Assembly: GCA_900552295.1 (NCBI GenBank)
Contig: URZB01000089.1
Location: forward strand, 1-6,494
Source of the DNA: an uncultured Collinsella sp.
Lineage (GTDB): Bacteria; Actinomycetota; Coriobacteriia; Coriobacteriales; Coriobacteriaceae
Direction: 5' to 3'
Length of the DNA stretch: 6,494 nucleotides
The notes beneath the pieces are model-generated. The model searched no databases, was not told where the DNA came from, and saw nothing but the letters and a program-made list of their open reading frames with translations. Each line of letters begins with the position of its first letter. The stretch's first letter is position 1. Position numbers and translations under genes: made by a program. Positions 1-5,722 of this stretch are shown piece after piece.

Positions 1-51
1 GCGAACGGCGCGCCCGCTTAGCGAAACTGGTGAAAAATAGATTGACGCTAA

Positions 52-492
52 CACCTGTCCGCCATCAGGGACTGCTTCGACTCCTCGGTCGTCGCCTGGC
101 GGGCGGGCGAGCACCCGGACGCCGACCTCGCGAACTCGACGCTGTCGGACGCGTGCTCCCGGCTGGCGCCCGGCGAGCGCCCCGTGATCCACTCCGACCG
201 CGGCGTGCACTACCGCTGGCCGGGCTGGATATCGATATGCGAGCGGAACGGCCTGGTCAGGAGCATGTCGGCCAAGGGCTGCAGCCCGGACAACGCCGCG
301 ATGGAGGGCTTCTTCGGCCTGCTCAAGAAGGAGTTCTTCCACGGGAGGGACTGGTCCGGCTGGTCGCCCGGGGAGTTCATCGAGGCCCTCGGCGCGTGGA
401 TAGGGCGCTTCAACTCCGAGCGGGCAAGCGACGCGCTCGGTGGCGCGACGCCGGACGACTACCGGTCGTCGCTGGGGATGGCCGCGATTTAG
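52..492 (+). pseudogene. IS3-family transposase (OrfB), C-terminal remnant
   Basis: This is the C-terminal half of a DDE transposase that would cut and join insertion sequence ends. Translated from position 52, it begins with a beta-strand segment typical of the IS3 catalytic core (LSAIRDCFDSSVVAW). The second catalytic Asp follows in HSDRG (codon 196-198), then SMSAKGCSPDNA, then the catalytic Glu in MEGFFGLLKKE (codon 304-306). Exactly 35 residues separate Asp and Glu, as in the DD(35)E signature of the family. The C-terminal FNSERASDALGGATPDDY segment is also typical. About 147 codons remain of the usual 270-290. The first catalytic Asp and the N-terminal region are absent, and the frame meets stops at 19, 31, 43 and 49, so the gene is broken. 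A GTG at 184 opens a shorter ORF but lies inside the conserved core, so I do not treat it as a real start. Codons are strikingly GC-rich compared with neighbouring genes, consistent with transfer. Confidence 0.88.
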
Positions 493-519
493 CGGTCCAG
501 GAAATCGTCCGCAGTCCCA
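52..519 (+). mobile_element. Truncated IS3-family insertion sequence with right end
   Basis: The transposase remnant runs to its stop at 492. It is followed by a short tail (about 494-519) containing GGAAATCGTCCGCAGTCCCA. This ends in CA, matching the TG...CA outer termini usual for IS3-family elements, so 519 is my proposed right boundary. The left end and OrfA are missing, and sequence before 52 has no recognisable IS content. The matching left inverted repeat cannot be checked here, so the exact right boundary is inferred. Confidence 0.6.
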
Positions 520-675
520 ACGCTAAAACGGGATGGGCTTTCCGACTGAGGTCTCTAGCGGAAACTGCGTCCCGGAATAGGCACTCAGACTGAGACGTAT
601 TTTCCCGATCGAGCCCCTCGGGGAAACTGCGGCCCGGAATCTGCGCCCAAAACGGGACGCGGTTTCCCCAAGGAC
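520..675. repeat. Tandem hairpin repeat array A (two units plus a half unit)
   Basis: Three successive copies of a roughly 61-bp motif are visible: 522-580, 581-642 and a half copy at 643-675. Each full unit has a left arm like ACGGGACGCGGTTTCCC, a short centre such as GATCGAGCCCCTC, and a right arm like GGGAAACTGCGTCCCGGAAT. The arms are largely complementary, with some mismatches and G-U pairs, so every unit can fold into a stem-loop. A right arm can also pair with the next left arm. The array ends on a left arm only, as does the second array at 4254-4529. It lies between two convergent genes. No ORF through it resembles a protein. I know of no named family for it. Confidence 0.85.
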
Positions 676-807
676 CGAATCAGCCGCCCGCCCCTCGTCA
701 AAATCATCCGCTTTCCTCTGTCGCATGCAGAACATCCAAGGAGTGTCCCAGAGTGCTGGCACAATAGGAACGTCCCCAGCTGCCGGCAGCATTTCGCCGC
801 AACTGCA
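676..807. other. Non-coding stretch between hairpin array A and the terminator
   Basis: No convincing coding sequence is present; the open frames here are incidental. Visible structure includes a near-direct repeat (AGGAGTGTCCC at 739-749 and AGGAACGTCCC at 766-776), a perfect 12-bp palindrome GCTGCCGGCAGC at 779-790, and ATTTCGCCGCAACT at 791-804. The last motif matches 12 of 14 bases of a hairpin arm beside the second array (4601-4614). The stretch may be decayed repeat DNA. Confidence 0.45.
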
Positions 808-845
808 AAACCCGCGCGGGCAATCGTAGTCACCTGCGCGGGTTT
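808..845 (-). terminator. Intrinsic terminator of the APC antiporter gene
   Basis: A perfect 10-bp inverted repeat, AAACCCGCGC at 808-817 and GCGCGGGTTT at 836-845, encloses an 18-nt loop. Read on the minus strand, the stem ends in a run of four T. It lies about 113 nt downstream of the antiporter stop codon. The plus-strand side has only three T, so it favours minus-strand transcription. A further weak hairpin (848-856 with 873-880) lies between it and the gene. Confidence 0.7.
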
Positions 846-958
846 AGTGGGCGCTCACAAAGGTACGTTACAGAGGCCCACGTCAGTTATGGATTACCGA
901 ACGGCACCGGCACGCGATGCCTCAGTCGGCGTACCAAGCGATGAAGCTTGCCGCAGTC

Positions 959-2422
959 CTAGACAATCGGCGCAATGCCGGCAAAGTGCAGATACAGCGA
1001 AATGATTGCCACGACAATGACCACCGCTGCGATCAGCTTGTCGTGCAGATGCGGAAGCACCGGCTTACCGCGGCCTCGCTCACCCAGCATATAGACGGGA
1101 ATGGCCGGAGCAAAAAGAATCGTCGTGATCATAACGCCCTGGAGACCAGTCGACCACACCAGGAACAATGTGTAGATGAAGCCGAGTGTACCGAAGAAGC
1201 GGGCTTTGCCGACGCTTGGCGCATGCGGACCATCCAGATATTCATTCTTCCAGCCGATCACCATGTAGTAGGCTGCCGAGCACACGTACGGAACTAGGAT
1301 CGTATTGACCGCGCAGCTGTAGAAAAACTGGTAGGTGCTCGCCGCCACATACGACACAATCAAGAAGAGCTGCGTGATACCGGAGCTCACGAGAATCGTT
1401 ACCACCGGGGCATCATGCGTGTTCGTCTTGGCAAACGCCAGCGGGAAGGAACCCTGGCGCGCCGCCTCGAACGGCGTCTCGGATGCAATGATGACGTAGC
1501 CCAGCATCGCGCCGACCAGCGAGAGAATAACGCCAAGGTTTACGATGGCAGCGCCAACAGGACCGATTGCGCGCTCGAGAATTCCCGCCATGGAGGGCGT
1601 TGCGAGCTGTGCCATCTCCTCGCGCGGCATAATGCCAAGCGACAGCATCGAGATGATCAGATACAGCGTGAACACAGCCGCAAATCCAAGCGCCGTCGAG
1701 CGACCCACGTCGCGCACATACTTTGCACGGCCCGAGATGACGACGGCACCCTCGATGCCCGTGAAGACCCAAACAAGGGCAATCATGGTCGAGACAACCT
1801 GCTCGCCAAAGCCAGGACCTGCCGGCTCTCCCCAGAAGTTGTCCATAAAGATATCGACGTTGAACTTACCCAGGAGCACAATGCTCAGCACAAAGAGTCC
1901 CAGCGGTACCAGCTTCGCCAAGGTGACGATCGTGTTAATGCCCGCGGCCTCCTTGACGCCACGAAGCACAAGAGCGGTAAGGAACCATAGAAATACGCTG
2001 GCGCAGATGATGGAAAGCAGATTGTTGCCCGCACCAAACGCGGGAAAGAAATAGCCCAGTGCGCTAAACAGCAAGAGAGCAAAGCTCACGTTGGAAAGGC
2101 ATGCGCTGATCCAGTAGCCCCAGGCGGAGTTGAAACCAATGTAATCACCAAAGCCTGCCGCAGCGTATGCATAGATGCCGCCGGTTAAGTCGGGACGAGC
2201 CTGAGATAGACCGTTGAACACCATCATCAACGCAAAGACGCCTATAAAACAAATTCCCCACGAGACGATAACCGCACCGGTATTGGCTCCGCCCGCTGCC
2301 ATATCGCCGGCGAGAGAAAAGATACCGCCACAAATACTGGCGGTAATGACCATCATGGTCAGACGAAAGAGATCGAGGCCATTAGGGTCGATAATCTCAT
2401 CGTTTTGAGCTTTAGAGGCCAT
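959..2422 (-). CDS. APC-superfamily basic amino acid antiporter (ArcD-like)
   Basis: This is a 487-residue cytoplasmic-membrane transporter with about 12 predicted hydrophobic helices, the normal size for the basic amino acid/polyamine antiporter branch of the APC superfamily. The first helix (about 20-42) contains the unwound substrate-binding motif ICGGIF (30-35). The segment WVFTGIEGAVVISGRAKYVR (218-237), followed by DVGRST, is typical of arginine/ornithine and lysine exchangers. The ATG at 2422 is preceded by a purine-rich Shine-Dalgarno (AAGGGGGTG, minus strand, about 8 nt away). It lies 109 nt downstream of the DDAH gene on the same strand, so co-transcription is likely, though a hairpin between them may reduce read-through. 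By context it may import arginine derivatives in exchange for citrulline, ornithine or another product. The family assignment is strong; the substrate is inferred and could be arginine, methylarginine, lysine or citrulline. Confidence 0.9.
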   Translation of the reverse strand: MASKAQNDEIIDPNGLDLFRLTMMVITASICGGIFSLAGDMAAGGANTGAVIVSWGICFIGVFALMMVFNGLSQARPDLTGGIYAYAAAGFGDYIGFNSAWGYWISACLSNVSFALLLFSALGYFFPAFGAGNNLLSIICASVFLWFLTALVLRGVKEAAGINTIVTLAKLVPLGLFVLSIVLLGKFNVDIFMDNFWGEPAGPGFGEQVVSTMIALVWVFTGIEGAVVISGRAKYVRDVGRSTALGFAAVFTLYLIISMLSLGIMPREEMAQLATPSMAGILERAIGPVGAAIVNLGVILSLVGAMLGYVIIASETPFEAARQGSFPLAFAKTNTHDAPVVTILVSSGITQLFLIVSYVAASTYQFFYSCAVNTILVPYVCSAAYYMVIGWKNEYLDGPHAPSVGKARFFGTLGFIYTLFLVWSTGLQGVMITTILFAPAIPVYMLGERGRGKPVLPHLHDKLIAAVVIVVAIISLYLHFAGIAPIV

Positions 2423-2459
2423 TGTATGTGCACCCCCTTCATCATGTGATCGAACGAAA

Positions 2460-2496
2460 GATGGCCCGGACGTCCCGAATCGGGTGCCGGGCCATC
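2460..2496 (-). terminator. Intercistronic hairpin between DDAH and antiporter
   Basis: GATGGCCCGG (2460-2469) pairs perfectly with CCGGGCCATC (2487-2496), and an inner CCCG/CGGG stem (2474-2477 with 2481-2484) extends the structure. On the minus strand the stem is followed by CTTTCGTTCG, a modest T-rich tail. It lies 36 nt after the DDAH stop and 38 nt before the antiporter start. It could be a leaky terminator that lowers antiporter expression, or an mRNA-stabilising processing structure. Confidence 0.6.
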
Positions 2497-2531
2497 GGTC
2501 AAGCGATCATCAGACTGTTACAGCTATCGCG

Positions 2532-3308
2532 TTAGAAGCGCAGTGACAGGCAAGAAAGGCCACCGTCGACCTTGCGATACTCGGAGGTATCGACGACGAG
2601 CGTCTTGTAGCCCAGATCCTGCACGGCCTTGAGCACGGTCGGATAGCCCTCGGCAACGATGACCGTACCGTTGACCCAGATGCAGTTAGCGCCATAGGCC
2701 TCGTCCTCGGGCACGACAATCTTGTTGTACTGGGCAAAGTCGGGCTTATCGATGAACTCGCCGGAGACGAGCATGTTGTTGTCCTCGATGTAGTTGACGC
2801 CCGTCTTGAGGTGCAGGACCTCCTCCAGCGGAACCTCGGAACCCTCGAGGCCCCAGCCCTCGAGAATCTCGCAGAACTGGCGAATGCCCTCTTCATTGGT
2901 GCGAGCGGAGCGACCGACATAGAAATGATCGCCGACCATCATGACGTCGCCGCCGTCGAGCGTGCCGGGAGAAACAATGTGCTTGACATGCTCGTCGTCA
3001 AAGAAGCGACGGACGACCGGCTCGATCTCGTCCTTCTCGCCGTTGCGGCTGTCAGCACCGGGGTTGGTAATGATGGCGCCGCAGCGAGTGATGACGGCCG
3101 GATCCTCGACGAAGCAGCTGTCGGGATACTGCTCGAGGGCAGGCAGCACTGACACGTCCACGCCACACTGCTCGAGCGCATGCTCATAATCGTAGTGCTC
3201 CTCGATGGCGCGCTCGTAGATAGGCTGGCCAAGCTCGGGTGCGCTCGTGATGCCATTGCTCAGGGACTTGCCGGGACGACGGATGATAACGTGGCTGAAC
3301 TTGGTCAT
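2532..3308 (-). CDS. Dimethylargininase (DDAH) family hydrolase
   Basis: This is a 258-residue cytoplasmic enzyme of the guanidino-group-modifying (pentein) superfamily. DDAH hydrolyses N-omega-methylated arginines to citrulline plus dimethylamine or methylamine. Family landmarks occur in order: YPDSCFVEDP (61-70, with acidic D63, E68 and D69), NPGADSR (82-88), GTLDGGDV (115-122), RTNEEG (136-141), HLKTG with catalytic His166, VPEDEAYGANCIWVNG (199-214), and the C-terminal SEYRKVDGGLSCLSLRF with nucleophile Cys253. HLK rather than HLD after the catalytic His, and a length near 255 rather than 400, favour DDAH over arginine deiminase. The ATG at 3308 has a near-perfect AAGGAGG (3315-3321) six nt upstream. 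It is the first gene of a probable two-gene operon with the antiporter and is divergent from a GntR regulator. No carbamoyltransferase or carbamate kinase is present in the window. Exact substrate preference cannot be read from the sequence. Confidence 0.9.
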   Translation of the reverse strand: MTKFSHVIIRRPGKSLSNGITSAPELGQPIYERAIEEHYDYEHALEQCGVDVSVLPALEQYPDSCFVEDPAVITRCGAIITNPGADSRNGEKDEIEPVVRRFFDDEHVKHIVSPGTLDGGDVMMVGDHFYVGRSARTNEEGIRQFCEILEGWGLEGSEVPLEEVLHLKTGVNYIEDNNMLVSGEFIDKPDFAQYNKIVVPEDEAYGANCIWVNGTVIVAEGYPTVLKAVQDLGYKTLVVDTSEYRKVDGGLSCLSLRF

Positions 3309-3376
3309 GATGATCCTCCTTGGATCTCCTAGCCGAGGGCGAACTTCCTTGTGTCCGCCCTCCTTTCGATGACTTA

Positions 3377-3405
3377 ATCATAGGGTGGTTTTCCTGTTTT
3401 GTATA
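3377..3405 (-). promoter_or_regulatory. Putative promoter of the DDAH-antiporter operon
   Basis: On the minus strand TATGAT (-10, 3377-3382) is separated by 17 nt from TATACA (-35, 3400-3405). The -10 matches five of six consensus bases and the -35 four of six. This would start transcription near 3370, about 60 nt before the ATG. The -35 box overlaps a TTGTATA half-site and abuts the palindromic operator. Confidence 0.5.
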
Positions 3406-3416
3406 TTGTATACAAT
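3405..3416. promoter_or_regulatory. Putative GntR operator (12-bp perfect palindrome)
   Basis: ATTGTATACAAT is a perfect palindrome in the gap between the divergent DDAH and GntR genes. It fits the T-GT-N2-AC-A pattern commonly bound by FadR/FCD-type GntR regulators. A second TTGTATA half-site (3399-3405) adjoins it and overlaps the proposed -35 box of the DDAH operon. Binding here could block or assist RNA polymerase. The direction of control cannot be deduced. Confidence 0.6.
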
Positions 3417-3491
3417 CATGAACGGTAGATATTTCTCGGTGAGCGTACTCTCACGTTTCGGCACGAAGTAGCATGATTTAACTGGTCGTTC

Positions 3492-3497
3492 TATAAT
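3492..3497 (+). promoter_or_regulatory. Putative -10 box of the GntR-family gene
   Basis: A perfect TATAAT lies in an AT-rich stretch 66 nt upstream of the regulator's ATG. No good -35 hexamer is seen at the proper distance (TAGCAT at 3469-3474 is the best), suggesting a weak or factor-dependent promoter. Just downstream are the near-identical direct repeats ATTCAACTGA (3496-3505) and ATTCAAGTGA (3509-3518). An inverted pair, TTTAACTG (3477-3484) and CAGTTAAA (3543-3550), flanks the leader. Confidence 0.45.
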
Positions 3498-3562
3498 TCA
3501 ACTGAGCTATTCAAGTGAAATGTATTTAGTTTTAAAAATATACAGTTAAAGGATATACGTTC

Positions 3563-4213
3563 ATGGAAACACTCAGAAGGCCCCTGAAGGACCACGTATA
3601 CGACTACATTTCGAGCCGCATTGACGCCGGCGAGTTGTCCGCCGGCGACCGTTTGAGCGAGCAAGCGATCTGCGATGCCATGGGCGTGTCGCGCACGCCG
3701 GTTCGCGAAGCGCTCATCCAGCTGGCAAGCGATGGCTATCTGGACAACCTCCCCCGCCGCGGATTCCGTGTCCGCGGGTTCGATCAGCAAAACGCCGTTG
3801 AAGTCTTCGAGATCATGGGGCCGCTGGACGGGCAGGCGGCGTACCTCGCCTGCCCGAACCTAACCGACGATGACATTACGCAGCTTAAATTTCTCGTCGG
3901 CTCCATGGACCTTGCGATCCAAGGCGGTCTTATCCGAAAGTACGACGATATTCAGCGAGACTTTCACCTTACGTACTTCAACCGCTGCGGCAACGACCGT
4001 CTGCGCGACATGATCTCGCAACTCGAGCGCTGCTTTATCAAGCGCGATTACGAGACCGTCGACCAAGAGACGGCGTGCAAACTGCTCAATAAAGCCAACA
4101 GCGAACATGCCCATATTCTTGAGTTGTTCGAAGCACGAGATGCGACGGGCGTGCGCGACTACGTTCGCGATGTCCATTGGAACACAGAAAACGCCCAGTT
4201 CACCGTTTGGTAG
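3563..4213 (+). CDS. GntR-family transcriptional regulator, FCD (FadR/VanR) subfamily
   Basis: This 216-residue cytoplasmic DNA-binding protein has an N-terminal winged helix-turn-helix (about 1-70). The recognition-helix motif is GVSRTPVREAL (41-51), followed by the wing sequence LPRRGFRVRG. A helical FCD ligand-binding domain (about 75-210) follows, including a DFH segment with His135, EHAHI (His182 and His184) and VHW (His205) as candidate metal ligands. The residue four before His135, usually Asp in this fold, is Gln131. Length is typical. The ATG at 3563 follows AAAGGA (3548-3553) with a 9-nt spacer. The gene is divergent from DDAH and shares an intergenic palindrome with it, so it most likely controls the DDAH-antiporter operon and perhaps itself. 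The effector might be arginine, a methylarginine or citrulline; this is inferred only from neighbours. Confidence 0.9.
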   Translation: METLRRPLKDHVYDYISSRIDAGELSAGDRLSEQAICDAMGVSRTPVREALIQLASDGYLDNLPRRGFRVRGFDQQNAVEVFEIMGPLDGQAAYLACPNLTDDDITQLKFLVGSMDLAIQGGLIRKYDDIQRDFHLTYFNRCGNDRLRDMISQLERCFIKRDYETVDQETACKLLNKANSEHAHILELFEARDATGVRDYVRDVHWNTENAQFTVW

Positions 4214-4222
4214 GAAAGCAGC

Positions 4223-4257
4223 GGGCGGTAGCGGACCAATTCTTGGCACCGCCGCCC
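4223..4257 (+). terminator. Possible hairpin after the GntR gene
   Basis: GGGCGG (4223-4228) can pair with CCGCCC (4252-4257), with an inner CCAA/TTGG stem (4236-4239 with 4243-4246) and unpaired bases between. It begins 9 nt after the GntR stop. No U-run follows, so an intrinsic terminator role is weakly supported. It runs into the first, most divergent unit of the adjoining hairpin array. Confidence 0.3.
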
Positions 4258-4529
4258 AAAATGATTCATTTCCCTCCGTCACCAAGGGATCATTTGGAAA
4301 GCGCATCCCACCATCCGGGCGGATTCCGGGATACCGTTTCCCGATGAGGCCTCTCGGGGAAACTGCGTCCCAGAATTCTGGCTCGAAACGGGATATGGTT
4401 TCCCAAACAAGCCTCTTGCGGAAGATGCATCCCGGAATCCCCGCTCGAAACGGGACGCGCTTTCCCAGTCGAGGCCCTATGGGAAACTGCATCCCAGAAT
4501 CCGCGCCCAAACCGGGACGCAGTTTCCGG
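4254..4529. repeat. Tandem hairpin repeat array B (four units plus a half unit)
   Basis: This is the larger copy of the repeat family seen at 520-675. Units are a divergent copy at 4254-4317, then 4318-4379 (62 bp), 4380-4440 (61 bp), 4441-4502 (62 bp) and a half copy from 4503. Each has a left arm like ACGGGACGCGCTTTCCC, a centre often containing GAGGCC and CTC, and a right arm like GGGAAACTGCATCCCAGAAT. The arms are mostly complementary, giving serial stem-loops. Copies differ by about 10-30%, so the array is not a recent slippage product. It occupies the gap between the convergent ends of the GntR and hydrolase genes, in the same orientation as array A. Spacing and inverted-arm structure do not fit CRISPR. 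Open frames through it are artefacts of the roughly 3n-compatible repeat length. Confidence 0.87.
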
Positions 4530-4549
4530 GCGGGGCATCAAAACCAAAG

Positions 4550-4612
4550 TTGCGGTGGAATAGTTCCTGCTTGGGCTGGTTGAGGCCTTAAATAGGAGCT
4601 ATTTCACCGCAA
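4550..4612 (-). terminator. Long hairpin, probable terminator or MITE-like element, after hydrolase gene
   Basis: TTGCGGTGGAATAGTTCCT (4550-4568) pairs along all 19 positions with AGGAGCTATTTCACCGCAA (4594-4612), counting two G-U pairs, around a 25-nt loop. Read on the minus strand it lies 24 nt after the hydrolase stop and is followed by CTTTGGTTTTG, which would suit termination. The arm length exceeds most terminators and resembles a short palindromic repeat. A related fragment occurs at 791-804. Confidence 0.55.
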
Positions 4613-4636
4613 GTTATTGAGGAGATGTCCGTCCTC

Positions 4637-5536
4637 TTACAGATGGCGCTCCAGGAAGCGGAAGGCTAGGCGAATCCAAGGACGGACTGCCACCTGTTTG
4701 TCCTCGTTGTCGACCGCGGTATTGGCGTTGCCGAGCGAAAGGCCGTGGCCACCCTGGTCAAAGACGTGCATCTCGCATGCAACACCCTCCTCGGCCATGC
4801 GCTGCGCAAACGGGTAGACCTGCGCGATCGGCGCCGTCTTGTCGTCGGACACGCCCCATACAAAGGTCGGTGGCATCTGACGCGAAACATGCGTGGTGGG
4901 GCAGATGTCGGCCAGATGCTCGTCAGTTGCCTCGCCGCCCGTCACCATCGACAGGTAGTCGTTGAGCAAATCGCGCCCCGTCTTGCCGCCCGTCTTGGGC
5001 ACGCGCAAGTCAATGCGCGGATCGCGCGTCTGCATGTCGCGCACATAGGCAAAGTCGAGCAATGGATAGCCCAGCACCACGGCATCGGGACGAATGTCGT
5101 CCGGACGCGCCCCGGCAAGTGCCGCGAAGGGGCCGGTCTTCCACTGTGTTGCCAGCGAGGCGCAAATCATGCCGCCAGCAGAAAAGCCCACGACGCACAC
5201 GCGCTTGGGGTCGACATGCCACTCGTCGGCATTCGCGCGCACCGTGGCGACCATCTTGGCAAGATCTGCCTGGGGGTGCGGAAAGCTCACGTCACCCGTA
5301 GAACTCGTGACATAGTTGAGCACAAAGGCCTGGTAGCCGCGGTCCAAAAACGCAAACGCCACCGGGTCCTGCTCGTGCGGAGCGATATGCGTAAACCCGC
5401 CTCCGCCGCAGATGATCACCGCGGGGCGGCGGCCATTGGGCTTGTCGGGCAGCGGCTCGGCACCCAGATACGTAAAGGTCGCCGGATAATCCTCGGTCGG
5501 CTCCTCGCCCCACAGCGCATGGTTCTCGACAATCAT
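4637..5536 (-). CDS. Alpha/beta hydrolase, acetyl-esterase (BD-FAE/Aes-like) type
   Basis: This 299-residue serine hydrolase probably removes acyl or acetyl groups from a sugar or small ester in the cytoplasm; no signal peptide is visible. AVIICGGGGF (39-48) supplies the oxyanion-hole glycine run. GFSAG (117-121) holds nucleophile Ser119. WGVSDD (227-232) offers the acid, Asp231 or Asp232. DQGGHGLS (260-267) gives His264. The final W-I-R-L-A-F-R-F-L helix is common in xylan and carbohydrate esterases of this fold. I chose the ATG at 5536 because AAGGGAG lies just upstream and the conserved fold begins soon after. The frame stays open upstream to 5743, but that extension has no recognisable domain and runs into the control region of the divergent EIIA gene. 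It is divergent from EIIA and convergent with the GntR gene. Its natural substrate is unknown. Confidence 0.85.
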   Translation of the reverse strand: MIVENHALWGEEPTEDYPATFTYLGAEPLPDKPNGRRPAVIICGGGGFTHIAPHEQDPVAFAFLDRGYQAFVLNYVTSSTGDVSFPHPQADLAKMVATVRANADEWHVDPKRVCVVGFSAGGMICASLATQWKTGPFAALAGARPDDIRPDAVVLGYPLLDFAYVRDMQTRDPRIDLRVPKTGGKTGRDLLNDYLSMVTGGEATDEHLADICPTTHVSRQMPPTFVWGVSDDKTAPIAQVYPFAQRMAEEGVACEMHVFDQGGHGLSLGNANTAVDNEDKQVAVRPWIRLAFRFLERHL

Positions 5537-5555
5537 ATGTGCTCCCTTCGCGCAA

Positions 5556-5583
5556 ATTATGCGCCCTTGTTTTTTGCCTTCAA
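5556..5583 (-). promoter_or_regulatory. Weak candidate promoter of the hydrolase gene
   Basis: On the minus strand TTGAAG (5578-5583) lies 16 nt before CATAAT (5556-5561), giving a start near 5549 and a very short leader just covering the Shine-Dalgarno. A perfect palindrome TGATATATCA (5642-5651) lies farther upstream and could be an operator for either divergent gene. Both calls rest on consensus matches only. Confidence 0.3.
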
Positions 5584-5662
5584 GCGTACCCCACTTGAAC
5601 CCGTGGCGCAGAAACACTCCGGCAATAAGTTTCCCTTCAACTGATATATCACATAATCCCAG

Positions 5663-5691
5663 TTCAGAGGTATCGTTGAGCAGCGTAGAAT
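5663..5691 (+). promoter_or_regulatory. Putative promoter of the PTS EIIA gene
   Basis: TTCAGA (5663-5668) and TAGAAT (5686-5691) are separated by 17 nt and match four and five of six consensus bases. The predicted start near 5698 leaves a leader of about 80 nt that contains the palindromic operator at 5723-5732. Confidence 0.45.
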
Positions 5692-5722
5692 AGGGGCGTT
5701 GACCAAGCCGCGAAACACATGT

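Noticed and set aside
30..593. 187-residue ORF overlapping the transposase
   Set aside because: It is an Arg/Gly/Pro-rich out-of-frame shadow of the GC-rich transposase sequence and runs into the repeat array.
2532..3308. Arginine deiminase (arcA) or agmatine deiminase
   Set aside because: At 258 residues it is far shorter than arginine deiminase (about 400). It has HLK rather than HLD after the catalytic His, and the FVED, TLDGGDV and C-terminal Cys context match DDAH.
4254..4529. Possible CRISPR array
   Set aside because: Units are directly contiguous, differ from each other throughout, and have no short constant repeat with unique spacers. The arms form hairpins and no cas gene is nearby.
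4107..4583. Open reading frames on both strands through the hairpin array
   Set aside because: The repeat peptides only reflect the tandem DNA repeat. They overlap the GntR gene end, lack a ribosome-binding site and resemble no protein.
4745..5644. 299-residue plus-strand ORF opposite the hydrolase
   Set aside because: It is His/Arg-rich antisense of a clear alpha/beta hydrolase and shows no domain.
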